Origin: JACDHG01 sp963815295
GTDB taxonomy: Bacteria > Actinomycetota > Actinomycetes > Propionibacteriales > Nocardioidaceae
Assembly: GCA_963815295.1 (NCBI GenBank)
Contig: CAWFFZ010000003.1
Location: forward strand, 372,001 to 436,000
Length of the DNA stretch: 64,000 bases
Reading direction: 5' to 3'
Position numbers and translations under genes: made by a program. Every line of letters begins with the position of its first letter. The stretch's first letter is position 1. The notes beneath the pieces were generated by a model, which had not been told where the DNA came from, did not search any database, and saw only the letters and a list, made by a program, of their open reading frames with translations. Below are positions 18,380-25,525 of this stretch, piece after piece.

Positions 18380-19354
18380 CTAGTCGAGCGTGAAGTAGTC
18401 GGGTCCGCTGTAGCGACCCGTGGCCAGCCGGGTGCGCTGCATGAGGAGGTCGTTGAGCAGGCGGGAGGCGCCGAACCGGAACCAGACCGGGTCGAGCCAG
18501 TCGTCGCCCGCAGTCTCGTTGACCATGACGAGGTACTTGATGGCGTCCTTGGCTGTGCTGATGCCGCCGGCTGGCTTGACTCCGATCATGCGGCCGGTTG
18601 CCTCGCGGAAGTCGCGAACGGCCTCCAGCATGATCAGTGTCACCGGCATCGTGGCAGCAGGTTGGATCTTGCCGGTGCTGGTCTTGATGAAGTCGGCACC
18701 GGCCAGCATCGACAACCAGGACGCGCGGCGCACGTTGTCGTAAGTCACCAGCTCCCCGGTCTCCATGATCACCTTGAGGTGAGCGCTGCCGCCCTTGTCT
18801 CGCTGGCAGGCTTCCTTCACGGCCACGATCTCGTCATACACCTGCTGGTAGTCGCCGGACAGGAAGGCGCCGCGATCGATGACCATGTCGATCTCGTCGG
18901 CACCGGCGGCAACCGCGTCGCGGGTGTCCTGCAGCTTGATGGCCAGGGTCGACCGCCCGGACGGGAAAGCCGTCGCCACAGACGCGACCTGGACGCCGGA
19001 GCTGCCGAGCGCCTCCTTAGCGGTCGTGACCATGTCGGGGTAGACGCAGATCGCTGCCACCCGCGGGCAGGTCGCATCGGCCGGGTCGGGCCGCTGTGCC
19101 TTGGCGCAGAGAGCCCGCACTTTGCCAACGGTGTCTTGCCCCTCGAGCGTCGTGAGGTCGATCATCGAGATCGCGAGGTCAAGCGCCCAGGCCTTGGCCG
19201 TGGTCTTGATCGAGCGGGTCGACAGGGTCGCGGTGCGCGCCTCACAGCCGACCTGGTCGACACCGGGCAGCCCGTGCAGGAACCGGCGGAGAGCCGCAGG
19301 TGACGACGCCGCATCGTGCACAGCGTCGACTGAGTTCAGTACGGGGGCAGCCAC
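18380..19354 (-). CDS. deoC: Deoxyribose-phosphate aldolase
   Basis: Class I aldolase that cleaves 2-deoxyribose-5-phosphate into acetaldehyde and glyceraldehyde-3-phosphate. Length is 324 residues, the long form. Key segments are DEIDMVIDRGAF, LKVIMETGEL with the proton-relay Lys, FIKTSTGK with the Schiff-base Lys, and GVKPAGGI. It starts at GTG 19354. It is the first gene of a - strand operon with two aldehyde dehydrogenases and possibly the acetyltransferase. It is the end point of the deoxynucleoside breakdown encoded around it. Confidence 0.95.
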   Translation of the reverse strand: MAAPVLNSVDAVHDAASSPAALRRFLHGLPGVDQVGCEARTATLSTRSIKTTAKAWALDLAISMIDLTTLEGQDTVGKVRALCAKAQRPDPADATCPRVAAICVYPDMVTTAKEALGSSGVQVASVATAFPSGRSTLAIKLQDTRDAVAAGADEIDMVIDRGAFLSGDYQQVYDEIVAVKEACQRDKGGSAHLKVIMETGELVTYDNVRRASWLSMLAGADFIKTSTGKIQPAATMPVTLIMLEAVRDFREATGRMIGVKPAGGISTAKDAIKYLVMVNETAGDDWLDPVWFRFGASRLLNDLLMQRTRLATGRYSGPDYFTLD

Positions 19355-19482
19355 GGACGCAGTCTAGTTGCGCCGAGCCACAGGGTGAAACGCGTCGAGG
19401 GCGCCGTCCTCATCACAACGGTTGCGTATCAGCACCTCCGGCGCTCTCGGCGCCGGCTACCGGGTCCACCTATCGTGGGGGC

Positions 19483-20112
19483 ATGTCCAATGCTGCGGTC
19501 GAGGAAGCCGGGCCGGTCGTTGAGAAGTTTGCGTCCTCGAGCGGCAGGGGTCTCGGGTATGTCGCCGGATGCCTCCTGCTCGTCTTCGCGGTTGGCGCGG
19601 CGGTTTCCGACCTGTCCGCCAACCTTCCGATGGTCTGGAGCTGTGCCGCGGCGGCGCTTCTCGCCTATATCGCGCTGATCAGACCCGGCGCGACGGCGCA
19701 CGCCAATGGGTTGCTGCTGCACAACATTCTCCGCGACACCTATATCCCGTGGTCGAAGATTGAGCGCTGCGCGGTGTTCCAGACTTTGCAGGTGGTAACT
19801 CCCGAGGGGACCTTCCATGGGCTCGGGATCAGTCGCTCAACCCGTTCGATGATCAAAGGTGAGAAAGTCACCTCGGGTACGGGCGATGCCTTCCTAGGAT
19901 TCGGTCGCGGTATCGGCTCGTCTGCGAACCCGAGCCGCCGCGCCAACGAAGAGGCGGTCGGTGGCAACTACACCGACTACGTCCCGTCGCGCATCCTGGC
20001 CCTCGCGCAGCGTGGCAAGGACGACGACGCCCAGCCGGTGGTCGCGTTCGACCCGTTGGCCGTCGCCATGCTGGTTATAGCCCTCATCTGTGTCGCCTTG
20101 GCGTTCGTCTGA
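19483..20112 (+). CDS. Membrane protein with PH-like domain
   Basis: About 209 residues from ATG 19483. Two hydrophobic helices near the N terminus (YVAGCLLLVFAVGAAVSDL and VWSCAAAALLAYIALI) are followed by a small bacterial PH-type domain (GLLLHNILRDTYIPWSKIERC..). One more helix ends the protein (AVAMLVIALICVALAFV). This layout is common in actinobacterial PH-domain membrane proteins of unknown role. It diverges from deoC and converges with the phosphohexomutase gene (9 bases between stops). I see no direct link to nucleoside metabolism. Confidence 0.75.
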   Translation: MSNAAVEEAGPVVEKFASSSGRGLGYVAGCLLLVFAVGAAVSDLSANLPMVWSCAAAALLAYIALIRPGATAHANGLLLHNILRDTYIPWSKIERCAVFQTLQVVTPEGTFHGLGISRSTRSMIKGEKVTSGTGDAFLGFGRGIGSSANPSRRANEEAVGGNYTDYVPSRILALAQRGKDDDAQPVVAFDPLAVAMLVIALICVALAFV

Positions 20113-20121
20113 GATCTCTGG

Positions 20122-21768
20122 CTAAAGGCCAGCTGCGGCGGAGAGATCGTCCCGGATCGCATCGAGGCGTCCGGCTGCCGAGATCCGCGCGGCACCCACT
20201 CCGGACTCATCGGCTGCGACAACGACTTCGAGGTAGCACTTGATCTTCGGCTCTGTTCCCGACGGCCGTACGACGACACGGCCACCGTCGGCAAGCAGGA
20301 AGCGCAGGCCATCGGTGGGCGGCAGCCCGCCACTGCCATGGCTCAGATCGTCGATGCCCTCTACCGCGAAGCCGCCCAACGTGGTGGGGGGCTCTCCGCG
20401 CAGCCGCTCCATCACGGCACCGATTACGGCGAGGTCGGTGACGCGGACCGAGAGCTGATCGCAGGCGTGCACTCCGTGCGCCTGCGCTATCTCGTCCAGC
20501 CGGTCAAGCAGTGTGCGTCCGTCCGCCTTGAGCTCGGCCGCGAGCTCAGCGACTCGCAGGAGGGCAGAGACGCCGTCCTTGTCACGGACCAGTGCAGGCG
20601 CCACGCAGTAGCCGAGCGCCTCCTCGTAGCCGAACGCGAGCCCAGGCACCCGTCCGATCCACTTGAACCCAGTCAGCGTCTCCACATACTCAACCCCTGC
20701 CGAAGCGGCGATCCGCGACAACAAGGACGACGAGACGATGGTCGTCGCGAAGACGCCACGAACACCACGGCGGAGCAGATGGTCGGCGAGCAACGCGCCG
20801 AGCTCGTCGCCGTGAAGCATCCGCCAGCCCTGCATCGTCGGGACAGCCACAGCGCAGCGGTCGGCGTCGGGGTCGTTCGCGATCACCAGGTCGGCCTGAT
20901 GCTCTTTGGCCAGCGCGATGGCAAGGTCCATGGCGCCCGGCTCCTCGGGGTTCGGAAACGACACTGTCGAGAAGTCGGGGTCGGGAACCGCCTGCTCGGG
21001 CACGACCACCGGAGCATCGAACCCAGCAGCTGCCAGCGCCCGCTGCACCGTCCCGTCACCCACACCATGCAAGGGCGTGTAGACGAGCCGGAGCTCCCGC
21101 GGACTGTCGGGGTCCACCAATGCGGCCACGGCCCCGACGTACGCCTCGACGATCGTGTCGTCCAGGGCGGTCCAGTCGTCGCGGCGTGGTACGTCGGACA
21201 CCGTCTCGACGGCTGCGATCCGAGCCGCGATCTCCGAGTCAGCGGGCGGCACGATCTGGCTGCCGTCGCCGAGGTAGACCTTGTAGCCGTTGTCACGCGG
21301 CGGGTTGTGCGACGCCGTCACCATGACTCCCGCGATGCAGCCGAGGTGGCCGATCGCGAACGCCAGGACGGGAGTCGGCAGGAGTCCGGGCAGCATCAAG
21401 GCGTCGAGACCGGCGCCGCGCATGACTTCTGCGGTGTCGCGAGCGAATACGTCGGACTGGTGCCGGGCGTCGTAACCGATCACCACGGTGCCGATGCCGA
21501 CCGTATCGTTCAGATAGGCGGCCAGCCCTGCCGCGGCGCGGACCACCACCGATCGGTTCATCCGGTTCGGGCCGGCGGCGACTTCACCCCTCAAGCCCGC
21601 AGTGCCGAACTCGAGCGTGCCGTCGAAGCGATCCGCCAGCTCGACAGCCGCAGTCTCGTCATAAGCCGCGGCCTCGACCAACGCCGTGAGCTCCTCGCGC
21701 GTTCGCGGGTCGGGGTCGTCGGCGATCCAGCGCTCTGCGGCCTCGTGCAGGTCGGAAGACAGGGTCAC
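20122..21768 (-). CDS. Phosphohexomutase superfamily protein (phosphomannomutase/phosphoglucomutase; possible phosphopentomutase)
   Basis: Alpha-D-phosphohexomutase of 548 residues. The catalytic phosphoserine loop TASHNP is at 151-156, the metal loop is DPDADR, the sugar-binding segment is GDELGALLADHLL and the phosphate loop RPSGTEPKIK is near the C terminus. All four active-site loops are present. GTG 21768 begins one base after the upstream SDR stop, so translation is coupled; longer upstream frames would overlap that gene. It is the third gene after purine nucleoside phosphorylase and faces the deoC operon. Isomerisation of (deoxy)ribose-1-phosphate to the 5-phosphate would fit this place, since no DeoB-type gene is seen. 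That specificity is inference. Confidence 0.9.
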   Translation of the reverse strand: MTLSSDLHEAAERWIADDPDPRTREELTALVEAAAYDETAAVELADRFDGTLEFGTAGLRGEVAAGPNRMNRSVVVRAAAGLAAYLNDTVGIGTVVIGYDARHQSDVFARDTAEVMRGAGLDALMLPGLLPTPVLAFAIGHLGCIAGVMVTASHNPPRDNGYKVYLGDGSQIVPPADSEIAARIAAVETVSDVPRRDDWTALDDTIVEAYVGAVAALVDPDSPRELRLVYTPLHGVGDGTVQRALAAAGFDAPVVVPEQAVPDPDFSTVSFPNPEEPGAMDLAIALAKEHQADLVIANDPDADRCAVAVPTMQGWRMLHGDELGALLADHLLRRGVRGVFATTIVSSSLLSRIAASAGVEYVETLTGFKWIGRVPGLAFGYEEALGYCVAPALVRDKDGVSALLRVAELAAELKADGRTLLDRLDEIAQAHGVHACDQLSVRVTDLAVIGAVMERLRGEPPTTLGGFAVEGIDDLSHGSGGLPPTDGLRFLLADGGRVVVRPSGTEPKIKCYLEVVVAADESGVGAARISAAGRLDAIRDDLSAAAGL

Positions 21769-21769
21769 G

Positions 21770-22573
21770 TCAGTCGTCCTCGACCAGATCGGGTCCGAAC
21801 GGTCGGCGGACGACAGCGCCTGCGGCGAATGGCCCTCCGACATACGCGGCTTCTGCTTCGTCCTCCGGTCGGGCCTCGAGTGAGTCTTCGAAGGCGGCCG
21901 CGTCGTCACGTGGCTCGAAGCCGAGCGCGCGCCCGGGCTCGAGGTCCCACCACGCGTCCCGGTTGGCGGAGATGCCGTAGATCGGCACGTAGCCGTCGAT
22001 GTCTGCGGTCAACGCGGCCTGGACCATGGCCACACAGTCGTCATACGACAGCCAAGTCGCGAGACTGCGTCGGGTTGAGGGGCGTTCGCGGAAGCTCCCG
22101 ATGCGCATCGCGACGCTGGAGATGCCGTGGCGGTCGGCGTAGAGGCTCAGCAGAGCCTCGGAGGCGACCTTTCCGACGCCGTAGAACGAGTCGGGCCGCG
22201 GGAGCGTCGACGTCGTGACGGGATCACTGCGCGGTGTCATGCCGACGGCGTGGTTGCTGCTCGCATAGACCATTCGGCGCACTCCGTGCTGGACCATGGC
22301 ATCGAGCACCGCTGCTGTCGACTCGACGTGACCGTGCAGGATCGACGGCAGACTCAACTCGTTCGCCACCCCGGCTAGATGAACCACGGCGTCGACCCCA
22401 TCGACCCCGCGGTCGGCAATGGCGGGATCGGCGCAGTCTCCGACGACGTACTCGCCGGGCCAAGACTGCGGCGCTGGACGCAGGTCGAGTCCGCGCAGTT
22501 CGTGGCTGTCAGACAGTTGGTGCGCCAGGACTGTGCCGATGTGGCCGGCAGCGCCAGTGATGAGGACACGCAC
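21770..22573 (-). CDS. NAD-dependent epimerase/dehydratase, uronate dehydrogenase-like
   Basis: Extended SDR of 267 residues. The NAD-binding GAAGHIG is at 7-13, then VHLAGVAN, the catalytic Ser region YASSNHAVG and YGVGK with the Tyr/Lys pair. SSNHAVG recalls uronate dehydrogenases, which oxidise a C1 hydroxyl of hexuronic acids. The acidic tail (about residues 220-267) seems specific. It starts at GTG 22573, 17 bases after purine nucleoside phosphorylase, and precedes the phosphohexomutase by one base. Its role in a nucleoside operon is unclear; oxidation of a released sugar is possible. Confidence 0.8.
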   Translation of the reverse strand: MRVLITGAAGHIGTVLAHQLSDSHELRGLDLRPAPQSWPGEYVVGDCADPAIADRGVDGVDAVVHLAGVANELSLPSILHGHVESTAAVLDAMVQHGVRRMVYASSNHAVGMTPRSDPVTTSTLPRPDSFYGVGKVASEALLSLYADRHGISSVAMRIGSFRERPSTRRSLATWLSYDDCVAMVQAALTADIDGYVPIYGISANRDAWWDLEPGRALGFEPRDDAAAFEDSLEARPEDEAEAAYVGGPFAAGAVVRRPFGPDLVEDD

Positions 22574-22590
22574 GATGTTGGAACCACCCT

Positions 22591-23391
22591 TCAGATACGC
22601 GGTATGACGTTGGCGAGCAGGTCGCCCATCCGCCCGGCGGCAGCCTTGCCGGCGGCAAGCACCTCCTCGTGATCGAGAGGCTCACCGCTCATCCCGGCAG
22701 CGGCGTTGGTGACGAGCGAGATCCCGAGGATCTCCATGCCGGCCTCGCGTGCAGCGATCGCCTCGAGCGTCGTCGACATACCAGCGAGGTCCCCTCCGAT
22801 CGCGCGCACCATCCCGATCTCGGCGGGGGTTTCGTAGTGCGGTCCGGGAAACTGGACGTAGACGCCTTCGTCGAGGGTCGGGTCAACCTCCTTGCACAGG
22901 GCCCGGAGTCGTGGCGAGTAGAGGTCTGTCAGGTCGACGAAGCGGGCACCGACGATGGGAGACGTCGCCGTGAGGTTGATGTGGTCCTTGATGAGGACTG
23001 GTGTTCCGGGTGCCCACTCGGGCCGCAGGCCACCGCATCCGTTGGTGAGCACCACTGCGCGGCAGCCGGCCGCGGCAGCCATCCGGACGCCGTGCACGAC
23101 CGCAGCAACCCCACGACCCTCGTAGTAGTGCGTGCGGCCGAGGAAGACGAGTGCCCGGACACCGCCGGCGTCGATCGACCGGATTGTGCCTGCATGACCC
23201 TCGACGGCCGGGGGAGCGAAGCCGGGCAGGTCGGTGCTAGAGATCTCAGCCGTAGCCGACCCCAGCGCGTCGACAGCGGGCAGCCACCCGGATCCCATCA
23301 CGAGGGCGACGTCGTGGCGGTCGACTTCGGTGTGTCGGGCGAGGGCAGTGGCGGCGTCGGCGGCCAGATCGTATGGCGAGGAGGTGTTCAC
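22591..23391 (-). CDS. Purine nucleoside phosphorylase (trimeric type)
   Basis: Converts inosine, guanosine and deoxy forms with phosphate to free base and (deoxy)ribose-1-phosphate. Length is 266 residues from GTG 23391, right for the trimeric family. Motifs are MGSGW (32-36) for phosphate, RTHYYEG (86-92) and TNGCGG (116-121). YVQFPGPHYETPAEI and SLVTNAAAG complete the base-binding site. The upstream extension of the frame has no family similarity and overlaps the neighbouring gene. Products of the adenosine deaminase encoded 7 kb away feed into it. Confidence 0.94.
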   Translation of the reverse strand: MNTSSPYDLAADAATALARHTEVDRHDVALVMGSGWLPAVDALGSATAEISSTDLPGFAPPAVEGHAGTIRSIDAGGVRALVFLGRTHYYEGRGVAAVVHGVRMAAAAGCRAVVLTNGCGGLRPEWAPGTPVLIKDHINLTATSPIVGARFVDLTDLYSPRLRALCKEVDPTLDEGVYVQFPGPHYETPAEIGMVRAIGGDLAGMSTTLEAIAAREAGMEILGISLVTNAAAGMSGEPLDHEEVLAAGKAAAGRMGDLLANVIPRI

Positions 23392-23416
23392 ACGCTGACG
23401 GTATCTTCCCGGATCG

Positions 23417-23860
23417 TCAGCCGCGCACCGAGCGGCAAGGCCTGCTGCGGAGGTCGTCGACGTAGTCGTCGGGTGCACCTGCGGCGAGGGCGGCTTCGCT
23501 GATGATGCCGAGGTAGCTCGCCGACGGGAGTCCGCCCTCGTGGGTGTCAAGGACATACAGCCACGCCAGCTGTTCGCCCTCAAGGGTCTGTACTCGAACT
23601 TTCGTCTTGCGGTAGAGCGAAATCTCCCACTCGTCGAGGTTAGCTTCGTCCTCGCCCGCTACTTCGTAGAGCGAGACGAAGACAGCAGAGTCGGGCTCCT
23701 CGACCAACGTGGCGAGGGCACCGTCCCAGCCGTGCTCCTCTCCGGCAAACGTCAGCCGCCAACCCACCAGCCAGCCGGTTCCGCGCGCTGGCGAATGCGG
23801 GCAGCGCACCAGCATCTGTGCCGGGTCCATGTTCGAGCCGTAGGCGGCGTAGAGAACCAC
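23417..23860 (-). CDS. Gamma-glutamylcyclotransferase-like protein
   Basis: Small protein of 147 residues with the family opening YAAYGSNM (4-11), the substrate-binding YGSN loop. A central WDGALATLVEE region and an acidic helix with YEVAGEDEANLDEWE, including a likely catalytic Glu, follow. These features match gamma-glutamylcyclotransferase-fold enzymes, which act on gamma-glutamyl amines or amino acids. It lies 25 bases upstream of purine nucleoside phosphorylase on the same strand and diverges from lpdA. The reaction is not certain. Confidence 0.82.
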   Translation of the reverse strand: MVLYAAYGSNMDPAQMLVRCPHSPARGTGWLVGWRLTFAGEEHGWDGALATLVEEPDSAVFVSLYEVAGEDEANLDEWEISLYRKTKVRVQTLEGEQLAWLYVLDTHEGGLPSASYLGIISEAALAAGAPDDYVDDLRSRPCRSVRG

Positions 23861-23884
23861 GCGGTGCAGGCTATCGTGGCCCGC

Positions 23885-25270
23885 GTGTCGCGCGTAGTGA
23901 TCATCGGTGGCGGGCCAGGAGGCTATGAAGCCGCCCTGGTCGGCGCACAGCTCGGTGCCGACGTGACACTCGTTGACAGCGACGGGATAGGCGGCTCCGC
24001 GGTCGTCACCGACTGCGTGCCGTCGAAGACGCTGATCGCCACCGCAGAGCTGATGGGTTCGGTGGAGGAGTCCGGCGAGCTCGGCGTCCGGATGGGGGGT
24101 CGCGGTGGCACGGATCCCCAGGTGGGGGTCGACCTTGCCGTCGTGAACGCCCGGGTGAAGGCCCTCGCCGGCTCACAGTCCGATGACATCGCCCAACGCC
24201 TTCGCAACGAGGGTGTGCGCATCATCGTCGGCTCCGGGCGGCTCGACGGTCCCGACTGCGTGGTCGCAACGACCGACGAGGGTGAGGAGCGGCTGCCCGG
24301 CGACGCGATCCTCGTCGCGACCGGAGCGCATCCTCGCGTCCTCGACTCGGCACTGCCCGACGGTGAGCGAATCCTGACGTGGGAGCAGGTGTACGACCTC
24401 GGGGAGCTCCCGGACAGGCTTGTGGTGATCGGCTCTGGTGTCACCGGTGCAGAGTTCGCCAGCGCCTATAACGCCCTTGGTGTCGATGTCGTCTTGGTGA
24501 GCAGCCGTGACAGAGTGCTGCCGAGTGAGGACGCCGACGCGGCGACGGTAATCGAGGATGTCCTCACTCGTCGAGGTATGACGTTGCTGGGGAAGTCCCG
24601 CGCCCAGTCCGTGGAGCGCCACGGTGAGTCCGTCGCCGTGACCCTCACGGACGGACGCGTCGTCGAAGGTTCCCACTGCCTTCTCGCTGTCGGCTCCATC
24701 CCCAACACCGACGGACTCGGCCTAGAGTCGGCGGGCGTCGACCTCGACGAGGCCGGCAACATCGTCGTCGACAAGGTCTCCAGGACCAGTGCGCGCGGAG
24801 TGTATGCCGCCGGCGACTGCACGGGCGTCCTCATGCTCGCCTCGGTGGCCGCCATGCAGGGTCGGATCGCGATGTGGCACGCGCTCGGCGACGCCGTGGC
24901 GCCACTCGACCTGAAGTCCGTCTCGTCGAACGTGTTCACTGCCCCGGAGATCGCCACCGTTGGCTGGACACAGCACGCGGTCGACGCCCACGAGATCGAG
25001 GCCAACACGGAGATGCTCATGCTCTCTGGAAATGCGCGGGCCAAGATGCAGGGGGTGCGAGACGGGTTCGTCAAGCTCTTCTGCCGCCCCGGTACCGGCA
25101 TCGTGATCGGCGGCGTGGTCGTAGCGCCTCGAGCGAGCGAGCTGATCCACTCGGTCTCCATCGCCGTCGCCGGCCGGCTCACTGTCGATGACCTCGCCCA
25201 CGCTTTCACGGTCTACCCCTCCCTGTCGGGGTCGGTGGCAGAGGCGGCCCGGCGGCTCCACACCCGCTAA
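23885..25270 (+). CDS. lpdA: NAD(P)H-quinone dehydrogenase of the LpdA type (flavoprotein disulfide reductase family)
   Basis: FAD enzyme of 461 residues related to dihydrolipoamide dehydrogenase. FAD-binding GGGPGGYEAA opens the protein, and GSGVTGAEFAS is the NAD(P)H-binding glycine motif. ARGVYAAGDCTG is the second FAD contact. At the redox site the sequence is GGSAVVTDCVPSK, with one Cys where true lipoamide dehydrogenases have CxxxxC. The C-terminal His-Glu pair is also not evident. Such single-Cys members, as M. tuberculosis LpdA (Rv3303c), reduce quinones rather than disulfides. GTG 23885 is chosen so the Rossmann strand starts at residue 4; GTG 23876 is possible. It starts 24 bases from the divergent cyclotransferase gene. 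Confidence 0.9.
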   Translation: MSRVVIIGGGPGGYEAALVGAQLGADVTLVDSDGIGGSAVVTDCVPSKTLIATAELMGSVEESGELGVRMGGRGGTDPQVGVDLAVVNARVKALAGSQSDDIAQRLRNEGVRIIVGSGRLDGPDCVVATTDEGEERLPGDAILVATGAHPRVLDSALPDGERILTWEQVYDLGELPDRLVVIGSGVTGAEFASAYNALGVDVVLVSSRDRVLPSEDADAATVIEDVLTRRGMTLLGKSRAQSVERHGESVAVTLTDGRVVEGSHCLLAVGSIPNTDGLGLESAGVDLDEAGNIVVDKVSRTSARGVYAAGDCTGVLMLASVAAMQGRIAMWHALGDAVAPLDLKSVSSNVFTAPEIATVGWTQHAVDAHEIEANTEMLMLSGNARAKMQGVRDGFVKLFCRPGTGIVIGGVVVAPRASELIHSVSIAVAGRLTVDDLAHAFTVYPSLSGSVAEAARRLHTR

Positions 25271-25313
25271 CCCAATCCGCAAGTAATCCCTGCCCTACCG
25301 TTCATTCGTTCTG

Positions 25314-25331
25314 AATTACATACTTGTAATT
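25314..25331. repeat. AT-rich inverted repeat upstream of the PGRP amidase gene
   Basis: AATTACA (25314-25320) and TGTAATT (25325-25331) form a perfect 7-bp palindrome with a 4-base centre. It lies in a pocket (about 25294-25360) far richer in A+T than the rest of the window. It may be an operator or a hairpin ending lpdA transcription; there is no T-run on the + strand. Confidence 0.5.
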
Positions 25332-25333
25332 AC

Positions 25334-25356
25334 CGCGATGGATTATAAGAATCGCG
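25334..25356. repeat. Second inverted repeat in the same AT-rich gap
   Basis: CGCGAT (25334-25339) pairs with ATCGCG (25351-25356) around an 11-base AT-rich centre containing TATAAG (25344-25349). Following directly after the first palindrome, it may be part of one regulatory region for the secreted wall-enzyme genes starting at 25526. The rest of the 255-base gap shows three GTCAC words between 25408 and 25430 and nothing else I can name. Confidence 0.4.
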
Positions 25357-25525
25357 CATAGATGTGGCGACGACGGCAATTCCCTGGCAATACTGCTCCC
25401 CTGCAGTCACACCGTCACCATTCGTCACACTAGCCCCACAGTTCCACGGCTATGCCTTACGCGAAGTGAGCCCGACCCGTCCTCGTACAGCCCGGTGAGA
25501 AACAACCCCGCCCAGGAGTTCCCGC

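Noticed and set aside
20338..22218. 626-codon open frame on the + strand
   Set aside because: Lies opposite the phosphohexomutase and SDR genes, which carry all active-site motifs; the product is Arg/His-rich and featureless.
25271..25525. Cyclic di-AMP (ydaO-type) riboswitch before the PGRP amidase
   Set aside because: The position would fit, since such riboswitches precede wall hydrolase genes in actinobacteria, but I could not recognise the conserved core. A covariance-model search would decide.
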